A model generated the notes under the pieces. That model worked only from the letters and a program-made list of their open reading frames with translations. It made no database searches and was not told where the DNA came from. A stretch of 64,000 nt of DNA, from NCBI GenBank assembly GCA_017591395.1, contig WEDG01004558.1, forward strand, positions 1 to 64,000, given 5' to 3'. Source of the stretch: Schistocephalus solidus. Its lineage: Eukaryota > Platyhelminthes > Cestoda > Diphyllobothriidea > Diphyllobothriidae. Each line of letters begins with the position of its first letter. Within the stretch, counting starts at the first letter, position 1. This document shows positions 32,989-42,925 of this stretch, one piece after another. The position numbers and the translations under genes were made by a program.

Positions 32989-34965
32989 TTAAGCGGCCGT
33001 TGGCCAAGCTAAGCATGGAGCTTGTACTAAGTTCTTTTGTGCACACAAGACCGGCTTCTTCAACCTAATGGCAGTCGCTTCTGCTACTGCTAGTAGACGT
33101 AGTCCCAGTGGCTTGGGGTAGTTTGGTGGGACCTTATAAATTACACGGAAAACCTCGCTGGAGTCCACACTTCGTCCGATGTCAACAAGATGTGCAAGGA
33201 TGGCGCTTTTTATGCTCTTGACTTCCCCTTTGCTCAGCCATGCTGGGAGGTGTTCTCTTTTGGATAGGCACCGACTCGTGTGACCAATATAACCTGCTCC
33301 ACAGGAGCAAGTAAATGAGTAAATGCACAAGGAGGTGGTCTGAGCCGGCAACCTATCCTTACCTTTCGCCTCGTAAAAGAGGGTTGGTTGAGAACACTAT
33401 ATAAAGTTTCGCTGCTGGGAACATTTGTGTAACGGCTTGGTTAAGGCGCCTTTTCAGTAGTTCACTAGCCGCATCCCCTTGAAAGGTTACTTTGAAGAAT
33501 AGAGTTTTCTTTTCTACAGTAACCTTGGAAGGTTTCACCGGTCTTGTGAAAAGATGCTTTGTAATAAACCGGTAAGGGTATCCATTCTATCGGAATAGGT
33601 TATGGATCTTCTCAAGCTCCTCCTCGATACTATCTGCCGAGCAATTTTTTCAGCCCTTTGCGCTAAGCAACGGACTAGACTGCGTTTCTGTTGGAGAGGT
33701 ACGAAACTGCCAATGTTCGTATATTGCCCAGACCAGGTTTTCTTGCGATAAACGCTCCTTCGGATGCTGCCGTCAGGTCTTCTGCTTAGAAGGACTTCTA
33801 AGAAAGGGAGTGAACCTGCTTTTTTTCCATCTCCAACGTGAATTTGATCGATGGATGTGCTTGGTTTACCGTGTTTAAGAGTTCGTCTACATTTGTTTGT
33901 TCTGTGACGATTGCTAAAGATGTCGTCGACGTATCGGCCGTAGTGTCTTAGCTTATTGATCAGTCCGCTTAGCTGAAATTTCTCCAGCTTGCCCCTAAGG
34001 ACATCGGCTAGATGAGGTCCAAGTGGCGAGCCCATAGCAACGCCGTCTATTTGTCGGTATAGCTGGTAATCAAAAAGGAACTGCACATTTAACGTGCATC
34101 TTAGTAATAATTCTTTTAGTGCATTTTTCGGTATTCCTATTTCTTGCTCACTGGTAAAAAGGAATTCACAGAGGTAATTGACTGTCTCAGCGATAGGGGA
34201 CGTTTTTAAAAAGTGATGAGACATCTAAAGATAGCATCCTCGTGTCAGTTAAGTTAAGGTCTTTGACGTCTTCAATAAATTCGAAGGTATCTCGGTAGCC
34301 GCGTGGCGCTACCTGACGTTGTACAGGCTTTAGTTTCTCTGCTAACTACTTTGCTATGGCATGATAAGGCGAGTTTCGCATGTCTAGAATCGGACGAAGT
34401 GGCAAGCCTTCTTTGTGGATCTTCGGTAGACCAAAGAGTCGAGCGATGTGTGTACCTACTGGTCTGAGGCGTTCGAGGTCACTATCGCTTAGAAATCCAC
34501 CTGCAGGGAGTCTTTTTAAACAGTCAGTCAATTGTGCCTCTACTTCATCGGTGCAATCCTCTTCTTTATGTACTTCCCTGAATTTATTTTGTTCGGATAG
34601 TATGAAGTGCATCTTCGTTACATAGTCTTATCTGTTCATTATGATGATGCCTGCTTCTTTATCCGGTCTTGTTTTCAGGATATCTTGGTTCGCTCGAAGC
34701 TGTTTTAACTTCTCTACGTGTGCTTTTGTTAGCAATCCCCGAATTTGCGGTCTCTTGTTCAAGTACTGATAACTAGAATTCACCAGCGTGGATTTAAAGT
34801 GTTAAGCGCTCTCTGTGGATACGGGCTTTAGGTCGTAAGTTTGGTTTCAGAGATTCTCGAATTGGGTTTCTAACTCTAATTGACTATGCTTTCGACGAGG
34901 CAAGCAGAATTTTGGACCTAAGGATAATGCTTCGAGCAACTTTTTCTCGAGTAGATTGTTTGCTA
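32989..34965 (-). pseudogene. Penelope-like element protein, near full length (broken)
   Basis: Read on the minus strand from about 34,965 down. An N-terminal motif (EALSLGPKFCLPRRKHSQLE) is followed by an LTKAHVEKLKQLRANQDI region, the RT entry motif LFGLPKIHKEGLPLRPI (about 34,440), and MLSLDVSSLF with the motif A aspartate (about 34,235). Then come IDGVAMGSPLGPHLADV (about 34,025), YGRYVDDIF (catalytic YVDD, about 33,930) and GSLPFLEVLL (about 33,800). A basic connection region lies at 33,360-33,530, and the GIY-YIG domain CIYSFTCSCGAGYIGHT at about 33,280-33,325 with downstream EHLP. Stops near 34,345 and 34,625 and shifts near 34,200 and 33,530 break it. The lineage differs from the 20-kb PLE, which has no CSC motif. 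Confidence 0.88.
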
Positions 34966-34986
34966 AGGACATCTTAGTTGAACAGC

Positions 34987-35080
34987 TAACTTGCTGTACC
35001 CCGATTGGTGGATTCCATAACTTGCTGTACCCCGATTGGTGGATTCCGTAACTTGCTGTACCCCGATTGGTGGATTCAAT
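34987..35080 (-). repeat. Three tandem copies of a 31-bp unit
   Basis: Starts at 34,987, 35,018 and 35,049 with the shared core AACTTGCTGTACCCCGATTG, almost identical, followed by a diverged partial fourth (TACGTTGCAG). It lies at the 5' end of the minus-strand PLE, next to its first coding motif, so it is a leader repeat or a local duplication. Confidence 0.9.
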
Positions 35081-35134
35081 ACGTTGCAGTAAGTTGTGTG
35101 GGTAACTTGACCCGCATGCGATGAAACTCATGGC

Positions 35135-35250
35135 TCCCAGTGGGGGCCTGATGGATCAGATGATTTTGGAGTTGGGTGAACTCCAGCCTCGCCCTTGCTG
35201 CCATGCGTTCGAACCCCACCGAGGGCGCCAAATTTTACACAATCGATTCA
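35135..35250 (+). repeat. Second tRNA-derived SINE family, copy 1
   Basis: Resembles 41,735-41,850: GGCTCCC start, CTTGCTG-C.TG.GTTCGAA.CCC B-box region (35,190-35,215), and a following GCCAAATTTTACAC segment with a counterpart GCAAAGTTTTGCAC in the other copy. The A-box side is weak. Confidence 0.55.
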
Positions 35251-36049
35251 AATAAAATATGGTGATTTTTCAAAACTATATTCCGAATTCTCCCAAGCAG
35301 ATGACCTCCATAAAATCCATATTCAAACAAAAGGCGAACAGTGAATATCATTTCCATCTTGTCTTCGGTAAATATTGCTGCGGAGATGGGTGGAACAAAA
35401 GTGCATGGCAGACTCGAAAGATTTTAAGGTTGAACCCAGCATGTACTCATCCGATTATAGCGCCACGCCACAAGCATGAAATCTTAATTGTGATTTTAAC
35501 CCATATATTATCGTTGAAAAGGTACTTCATTATCCTATTAGTAAAATCCTTTATATTTTGTCTTATATTTTATCTTATATTTTTATTTATTTTTTTATGC
35601 TGTATTTTACATTAGTAAAATATCCTGCATGCACCAGGTCGAGATTGTGTCCAGAGAAGAATACTATACAAGTCCTCATTTTTAGTTTATATCAATGGTT
35701 ATACGATAAGATTTTATCAAATTTGTCATGTGATTTGGCAAAAACATGTATCACGAGGAAATCAGCTGAATATTTTAAGACAGTGTAAGAACGCTTATTG
35801 GAATTTTCACATATATATTTGAGAGATTAAAATCCTTCAGAAAAATCGAACTTTATTGCATACGTTGTCGAGGTTGGTCCCCCACCTTGTCGTCAGACTA
35901 TGAGTAGGATACGAAAACCCAACTAGTTAACCATGTCTAACCGAGGATTATATAGTTGGCCGACCTGAATGTAAATAGACGTTAACCGCATTTTTGCCAT
36001 GTCTTTGGGATTTACCATACTCGTTGGAATCTGTCACTTGAGGATTTTG
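35251..36049. other. No recognised gene, AT-rich
   Basis: Contains a hydrophobic frame at 35,259-35,615 produced by T-rich sequence. I see no credible domain. Confidence 0.4.
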
Positions 36050-36622
36050 TGTGGCATCTAAATCGATATGCCTGTTCTGAGGGCTCCGTTTGCAGGAATT
36101 AACAGTTTTTTGATTGGGCTGACGCCAATAATCCGCGTGTTCCCCCGAGAAATTGTATGCCCATTGTCCTGTGTAATCCTATCCACCTAGAATACTTGGT
36201 CTCGTCTCCTGACCTTCAATTGATGTTCAGGTACACGGGTTGAGATGGATTTCCTAGTTTTGTCACCATAAACGGCAGAAAAACTGGCACAGTAGATCTT
36301 CTTAGATAGCACTTTTTCTATCGACGTAGCCAATCCTGTCCTTAGGTTGTACAAGCTGTTTGCATAAGATAGCTCTGGCTTGGTGTGATACTGGTAACTG
36401 CTGTTTTTTCATTTGTCTTCTGACAGGCTCAGCTACAATTTTCACGTATGGGGGGGTCACCAGGTCATTGTTTTCGGTGCCTGAATGGTTGTGGCTTTCA
36501 AGATAACTTTCTTTTTGAGTTCTTGGTGCTTTATGCATTGACACACACAAGGTCTGGCAGTAACTTATTTTTAAAAAATACTTTGAAGAGTTATTTCGCT
36601 TCTGCCTGATAACTTTAATCAC
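36050..36622 (-). pseudogene. Penelope-like element relic: linker and GIY-YIG
   Basis: The minus-strand frame ending at 36,302 carries PPYVKIVAEPVRRQM and LVQPKDRIG, the region that precedes the endonuclease in PLE proteins. After a one-base shift at about 36,300 the sequence continues KIYCASFSAVYGDKTRKSIS...PEHQLKVRRRD (about 36,200-36,295), aligning with the IYRIPC...YIGHTGR...NEHK...RRRD block of the 20-kb element. A later piece NTRIIGVSPIKK (about 36,105-36,145) matches the domain's C-terminal part. The second cysteine and the glycine of YIG are altered. Confidence 0.7.
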
Positions 36623-36814
36623 AGCAGTGTCTTTTGGGGGACCAGTCTCGAAAATTCACGCATTAAAATTTATATTTTCTTAAAGAATTTAATTTCATCC
36701 TAATTAAATTCCTCAGAAGGCTCGTATTTAGGAAACTCAAAAATCTTTATTTCGTACATTATTGACGCCGGTTTCCCAGGCCGTCATGCGGCTGCAATAC
36801 GGGGGCAAAACAGT

Positions 36815-37065
36815 TAAAACTTAAGGATGCCTGAGTCAATCGATATTATTTTGTCCTTGCTTTCAATGGGTCGATACTGTGAGCTAACATCATGTTCTTT
36901 GAGATTCGTACGAATGGCGTATAAAACGGTGCCGATTGATGCGCGACTCATGCGAGTGTATGGTCTCCAGAAATTCTTGGCCTTTCTTATATGGGCAGAA
37001 ACCGCATATGCGCGTTTTATCCCAAGCAAATTTGGGCACCGTTCCTAGCATAGACACGGTGACTT
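36815..37065 (-). pseudogene. Penelope-like element relic: GIY-YIG C-terminal end
   Basis: Minus strand: FAWDKTRICGFCPYKKGQEF followed by LETIHSHESRINRH matches the end of PLE endonuclease domains (FNWD.T.I.....K..REFLEAWHS...INR). Nothing upstream is attached, and the fragment lies behind the relic at 36,050-36,622 in the same orientation, so at least two PLE copies ended here. Confidence 0.65.
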
Positions 37066-37089
37066 GAGATAATTTTTCGCGTGACGTCA

Positions 37090-38270
37090 TTGTTCACATC
37101 CATCCCGTCGAGTTTAGCCCAAGAAGTCTTGCGCAGGAAGCTTGAGGAGTCATACGATGAAACCCGTAGTTGGCTCAAAATTGAACGCCTTATGAGGCTG
37201 TTCGAATTTTGTCAGAAGACCTACTTCACCTTTGCCGAAGAAACCTATTAAGCAGGTCAAGGGAACTCCAATGGGTCCTCAATCCCCGGTTTAGTGGCAG
37301 AATAGCCTTCACCCAACAGCTGACAATCCTTTGGCACCGGTGCGTAGACGACACGTTTGCTATCATCAAGGGGAACATGCTGCAGAATTTCTAGGATCAT
37401 TTAAACTCGATCTTCCCAGATACACAATTCACGAGGGAAGAGAAAAAAGAACAACAGCTCCCCTTCCTTAATGTGCTCATCAGGCGAAGTTGCAACGGCG
37501 AAATAGAAAAAACTGTCTGTAGGAATACGACGAACACCACGCAGCTTCTCAATTTTCCCAGCAACCATTCAGTGGCTCACAAACGAAGCTGGGTGAGAAC
37601 ACTGTTCAAACACATCAAGACTCATTGTAGCAACCCGGCAGAAGAAACACATGAGGCCCGTTACCTCCGCGACCAGTTTATGCGGAAGGGCTATCTGAAG
37701 GCGTTCATAAGCCGATGCCTACGTGTTCGCCCCCGGAGAACCCAAACAGAATAAGCCCCTATGGTACGGCATGCGCTGCCATACATTAGGAACGCGTTAG
37801 AATCAACCGAGCGCATTGCCTCGGGACTAGTTGTCGGAATTGCACATCGGCCCAAAGCTACCATGCGCAACAGGGTAATTCAAAGCAAGGAATGATTAAA
37901 TCCTAATGAGCAGTCAGTGTAGTGTATCGCATCCCGTGCCAAAATTATTCCCGTAACTTTACAGGACAGATTGGATGTATGCTTGGATCGGGGTGACAGC
38001 TTATCACAAGTGGCTGCCCACACCTACGAAACGGGTCAGGAGTTTAACCTCGCAGCCACGAAGATAATTGCCCACGCCAAAAGCAAGACAAGCCGAGAAT
38101 TGATTGAAGCCTGGGCCTCCGATGAGAACTTAATCAATCGATTTATCGACCTGCCGTCGGCAGACAGAGCCCAGCACAGGCACCTCCAGACTGGCGTCAT
38201 TGGTGTTCGATTCGCCCCTGCCGCTATAAATGTTGCGTATGTTTGTTGCCGCTTTTATACCTGAAGATGG
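37090..38270 (+). pseudogene. Penelope-like element relic: RT to GIY-YIG
   Basis: Plus strand: VKGTPMG and PGLVAE pieces (about 37,255-37,305), CVDDTFAIIKG (about 37,346; the tyrosine of YVDD reads C), and LPFLNVLIRRSCNGEIEKTV (about 37,460-37,515). Then come HSVAHKRSWVRTL (about 37,570) and FISRCLRVR, ending at a stop at 37,752. The GIY-YIG core is largely lost; its C-terminal part survives at 37,971-38,160 (LSQVAAHTYETGQEFN, SRELIEAWASD..LINR). Several stops and frameshifts are present. It is closest to the 20-kb element (the shared HKRS.VRTLF motif). Confidence 0.8.
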
Positions 38271-38389
38271 ACGCCAGAAAGAATTCGAAGGCTCAGACGC
38301 ATAAATCCATTATTCCGGAGACCGAAAAACCTTCTCCATTACTTCTAAGTTTTTCGTCTCGTTATAGGCAGAACATTTCGACATAGGCA

Positions 38390-38560
38390 ACGAGCTGGTT
38401 GTCCAATTGGTAAAGTGCTATCTTTATAGCGTTCGATAACTGAATAACGTAGGTTCTAGGCTCATGTGCGACAAACAAGGGTTTAGGTAAGTATGGCTGA
38501 CGACGTATGGTAAGAATTCAGTAATGTCTCGTCCAATCTCCCTGGTCTTTATATACAAAT
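38390..38560 (+). repeat. Degenerate tRNA-SINE remnant
   Basis: TTGTCCAATTGGTAAAG resembles an A box and AGGTTCTAGGC a poor B box. GGCTGACGACG followed by TCTCCCTGGTCTTTAT echoes the SINE's ribozyme and 3' segments, but GAAA and both stems are lost. Confidence 0.4.
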
Positions 38561-41500
38561 ACCCACACTCCGTTTGCCGAAAACCCTGGGTGTCTGAAAA
38601 AAGAACGAATTATTTTGCTCAAACTGCCTTTTTGCGATCTAACCATGTGGTTTTCCGAGGTATCTAGAGCACCTAATTTATGCACCACACTACAGCATTC
38701 ACAACTCCTCCAAAAATCTAGGATTTTAAAGTGAATTTTGAATAACGCACTAAGCCTTCTAACTGCATTACTCTGTTTACTTCAGCAGCAAAGGATACAT
38801 TTTACAGGAAATTTAACGGTAGATAAAGCGAACTCAAAATAAACAGCCCATCATTTCTTGTGCACCTAAACAGAGTGCCTTTTCGAGTCAGAAGCGATCA
38901 GCAGCCAAGGTCCACGACTGATGCTTGCACTCAGTTAGTTTGGAAATCAAGGTCATCCAAGGCGCCCTAGATGACAGCATGTTCGGAGTAGAATGCGTGA
39001 GAGGTTCGACTGCCTGATTGTTGGTTTTGTGATAATTTTGTTTTTATTGCGTGCGTGGCCATTCACAGGGAATGAACTGCGCAAATGCCGATCGTGATTA
39101 AATCGCAAACACCTCTAGACCAGTTAAACTTTTTCTAAACGTTTGTATGACGCCTCCTGACAAATATTAAATAATAAAATATAGTAGGTGACAGTTGAGC
39201 AGTCGTTCAGCGGATGTAACTATAACTGCAAGTCCACTAGAACCTGCAATTACAAAACTATATAACTGACATGAAAACGAATGAGCGGGCCTCCTGGCAT
39301 GATGGATGGTGCGTTTATCTTTTCACCAAAGAGCCTGGGTTAGAGGTCTATCACTGCTAATAGAAGCAAAGAGGCGATTTCCAGAAAGTAGTCGCAAAGA
39401 AGGAGTCATGATTCTGTCACTGATTCTGTCTCTGATTATGGATATGAGTGAGAATCTGAAACATCAAGATAATAAAGCTCTTTTTACAGTGATTATGTCT
39501 CCTTTGAGACTAATCATTACCGATTTCTCCTTGCTCACACCTATGAGCTGGTTCAAAATAAGAGAAAAAAGCTTGTTAGTTAGATCTTTACTTTACGACC
39601 GGCATGTCCTTCCGGCCATCGCAAATGGTGCTGTCCATCATGTGTCCCACAGCATGATGGACGCAGGGACTGTAGCTTGTGCGTTAATTAGATTATAGAG
39701 GACCAGTTTGCGAGCACGCGATTGATAACAGACTTACGCAGCACCAGCCGCAGTCTGTCCTCTCGCATCTACCTCGGCCAAGGGCAAGACGGAGTCAGGG
39801 CCACCGAAGGAAGGATCGGGACCAAAGATGAGAGGCTAACCAGTTCGTCTACACGTGCCACACGCGGCCTCTGAGCATACATACTGGTTTTTCTTCAGCA
39901 GAGTGCCCCTGATTCCTTGTAAGGGAGGATGAAAGCCATTATATTCCGACACTCAGTCCTATGAAGTTCTTGGTTATTCCGTCATTTGACAACCTTCGGA
40001 ACCATAATTAACTACGCGTCATGATATATCCAAGCTTTACGGACTTATTACAGTGAAGATCGAATTGATATGGTCTGGGGGTGGCTATCCTAGTGTCGGT
40101 CTCACTTACACTTTCTCCTTCTTATGTCCTAGTCTCTCAACCAATTGGCGATGGGGCTCGGTGTAGTGGCTGAGAAGCCTAAACCACACATCTCATCAAC
40201 ATTAAGGAACTCAGAGATCTAAGCGTAGCCTGATAAAAACATGTTTTTAGTCAGCGAAGCCCTGTTTTTTGACCATTTCAGTGTCTGTGCCAGCTGTTTT
40301 ACCTCACCATTCACGCATACTTGGTTCAAACTTTCTAAAAATGGGTGAGCGCCAAATTGCTTCCGTTGTCTAGTCAGTCCCAAAAATTTCGTCATTTTCA
40401 ACACGTCTGAGTTACCTGTGTTGCATGCATTGAAAATTCAAACCACTCAAGCATGATCCATGTGTACTTAGCAGTGATTCGGCAGATTCCTCACCTGGTG
40501 ACCCGCAGGCCTATTGGTTGAAGCACGCAAAGAACGGATGACGTGGTGCCCGTTTTAAAAAAAACTTATCCTACTCGTCTTAGTGTAGCCGTAGCCGACT
40601 AGGTATATTAAGTATTAGGGATGTTTTTACCGGATAAGACTGGCCGTCCTACCCTGCTCAAAAAGCCTCAAAGTGACGTCTATCTGTCACTGCTATGAAA
40701 GCCTCAATTAATTTAAGCACTTACCTCGAATATGATCATTTTCAAAGGACCAAACACGTTATGTTTACATCTGTCAGTCTAGATGTAAAACCGTACCTTT
40801 ATCTAAAGGAATTTGATATAACGCTTCAACGAGCTTTTATATAGCATTTCCGATGGAAATAGTGTAAAAATAGCTCCTAAAGCTGGTATCATCGTAGTAT
40901 GCCCGCCTAGGTGCGAGGTCATTTTCAGTCAGCATCGGCTACATAATTAATGAAATACTATGTTGCATCAGTACGCCCCTTCCATCATGTTATTGTCCCG
41001 CCCCGCGCCCCACACGGAAAATGGAAGGTTACGTGGAGCGTAGAGCGGTCTCGTGAAATAACTCATTCCGCATTCTGATTGGCGCTCCTTCGCCCAATCG
41101 TATGGGCTTCACATGCCACCTCTTGAGTAGAGGCCGCCCGTGGGATCTCCAGGAGTGGCCGCACACTCTCCGCAATAAAAGCTTTTCCGGCACATTCCAG
41201 CCTCCCTCTTGCGAGCGTGTCCTGCGACAGTGTGTCTAGAGCAGCCACACCATCCATAATCTCGTACACAAATATTTTTTACAGCCAAATCGATGATAAT
41301 CAGGTCTGTTTATGGGTAAGAGGTTGTTTTCGACGAATGAAAAAGCCGGAAATTCTTTCTATTTGACAAATACAACCGACCGACGGTATTCGCGGGGATT
41401 GAGAAACACAGCTAAGTGGAGCTATCTGAAATCCGCAAATACTTGAGGCCCCTCTAACAACGCTTAATACTCCTTATTTTAATGTTCAATTACCAAATAA

Positions 41501-41639
41501 ATCTTAAACCGCTAAAACACGTTAAGATTAATAGGGGGTTTTAGCTGATCTGTTGCAACGTATGAACTCCACCAATTCTGATACAGTAAGCTGACTGCCC
41601 CAACAGGATTTCCCAAACAGTCAATCTAGAACCCACCAG
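38561..41639. other. No recognised gene; one possible tail fragment
   Basis: At about 39,590-39,705 the minus strand weakly matches the tail's terminal segment (AATTAACGCACAAGCTACAG, then CCGGTCG). An open frame at 39,306-39,698 is unassigned. The rest shows nothing. Confidence 0.35.
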
Positions 41640-41860
41640 ATTACTACCTGGTGGAATTAATTAATAGGGCTTTTGACGGATTTAAATAAGTCATTTGAAC
41701 CGATTGTGAAAAAATCGACAAATTAAAATTACGGCTCCCGATTGGGTCTCGTAACTCAGGTGGGTAGAGCGTTGGCTGTACTTAAGTATTGCCTTTGCTG
41801 TCGTGGGTTCGAATCCCGCTGAGATTGCAAAGTTTTGCACCATTGGGTCAAAGGAACTTT
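41640..41860 (+). repeat. Second tRNA-derived SINE family, copy 2
   Basis: A tRNA-like cloverleaf is recognisable from about 41,752 to 41,826. The acceptor strands GGTCTCG and TGAGATT pair with wobbles. The A-box region is AACTCAGGTGGGTAGAGCG, the anticodon arm is long, and the T arm GTGGG/CCCGC encloses TTCGAAT. The flanking text GCAAAGTTTTGCACCA and the preceding AT-rich part are shared with 35,220 and 32,600. The anticodon arm is about 15 nt too long for a normal tRNA, so it is read as SINE-derived or a pseudo-tRNA. Confidence 0.55.
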
Positions 41861-42179
41861 AATATTATTTCAAAGGCATTTTACAGCATCACCCTTTAAA
41901 AAAACATGGTTTAGAGCATCGTGTGAACACACTAATCAAGTTACTCCCTATATTCAGGCACTTACATTTAATATTAATCTTTAACAATTGTGAAATCAGT
42001 TTTTATCATAAAACTGGATGTAGTCACAAACATGCACGAAAATAATTAGTGAACATTTTAGATGTGTTCCACTAAACAAAACTCCGCAGATATTGAATCA
42101 CAAATAGATGGGGGATGCTCTGCTATATCAGCTCTGTCATGAATTCGGTAATTTCGATTAACAACCTGTAAAAACAATT
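41861..42179. other. No recognised gene
   Basis: AT-rich spacer; nothing supported. Confidence 0.4.
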
Positions 42180-42925
42180 TCCTGCTTGAGAGTTTGACCG
42201 TCGATTTCGACGAGGTCCACCGTATGCTCCACACCAGGTGGTGCAGGGACGGTGACTTGCGCGTGAATTATTTTTAAGTGATAGTAGCCTTGCGCTGCAG
42301 CTACCGCACTCTCTCCTCCTCCCCCACCTGAGCCCGGTGTCAAGACAAAGTCAAGAAGACCGGAGATGGGAGAGGGCGCAGGTGGCTGGCGCGGCCGGAG
42401 CCGCCCTGTGTGTACCACCACCCCTGAATCGGATCGCACGGAGTGGGAGTGCCATAAAGGCCACATTAAGAAGGAGCCATTGCAGCCTGACTCTCAGTCC
42501 GCCAGTCAGCCACTCCACCTAAAACACACATTTGGCTGACCACGCGGTCCTAGTTATCCCGTAAGTTGGCAACCTTCCAAGCCACGGCTTTTAGCGCACC
42601 GTGATAGTTTCAAGCACGTCAGATTGTTTATAGTGAGGTAAATGCGCTGAGCTGTTGACCTCATTATCTCCTCCACCCCCACAATCAGACCGCCATCCGA
42701 GCCAGTCAGTTGTCTGAGGTGAGAGTGGGCGCATTGGCTGACGGGTCGGCGTACCCGTCTTCGCGCGCCACGGCACGACCTGTCCCCCATAACGCGCACA
42801 CCAGGATTTACTTACTCAGGGGATATGGAGGAGCCATCGCCTATGACTCGCAGTCCACTGGTCAGCCACTTGACGCACACAGCACATACACTGGGCCGAC
42901 GGCGTGGCCTGGTGGCTACTAATAG
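42180..42925 (-). repeat. LINE-tail copy, two modules
   Basis: On the minus strand this reads like 57,710-58,260 joined to the terminal segment at about 58,930-59,095: GGGGGCCAGGTCGTGC-like text with CGCGCGAAGACGGGTACGCC, then the CACGGTGCGCTAAAAGCCGTG hairpin word, GCGGACTGAGAGTCAGGCTG, the GGATCCGA site and CACGCGCAAGTCACCGTCCC. Well preserved; no LINE coding sequence attached. Confidence 0.85.

Noticed and set aside
35259..35615. Membrane protein suggested by a hydrophobic 118-codon frame
   Set aside because: Hydrophobicity follows from T-rich low-complexity DNA; no start context, domain or homologous copy supports it.
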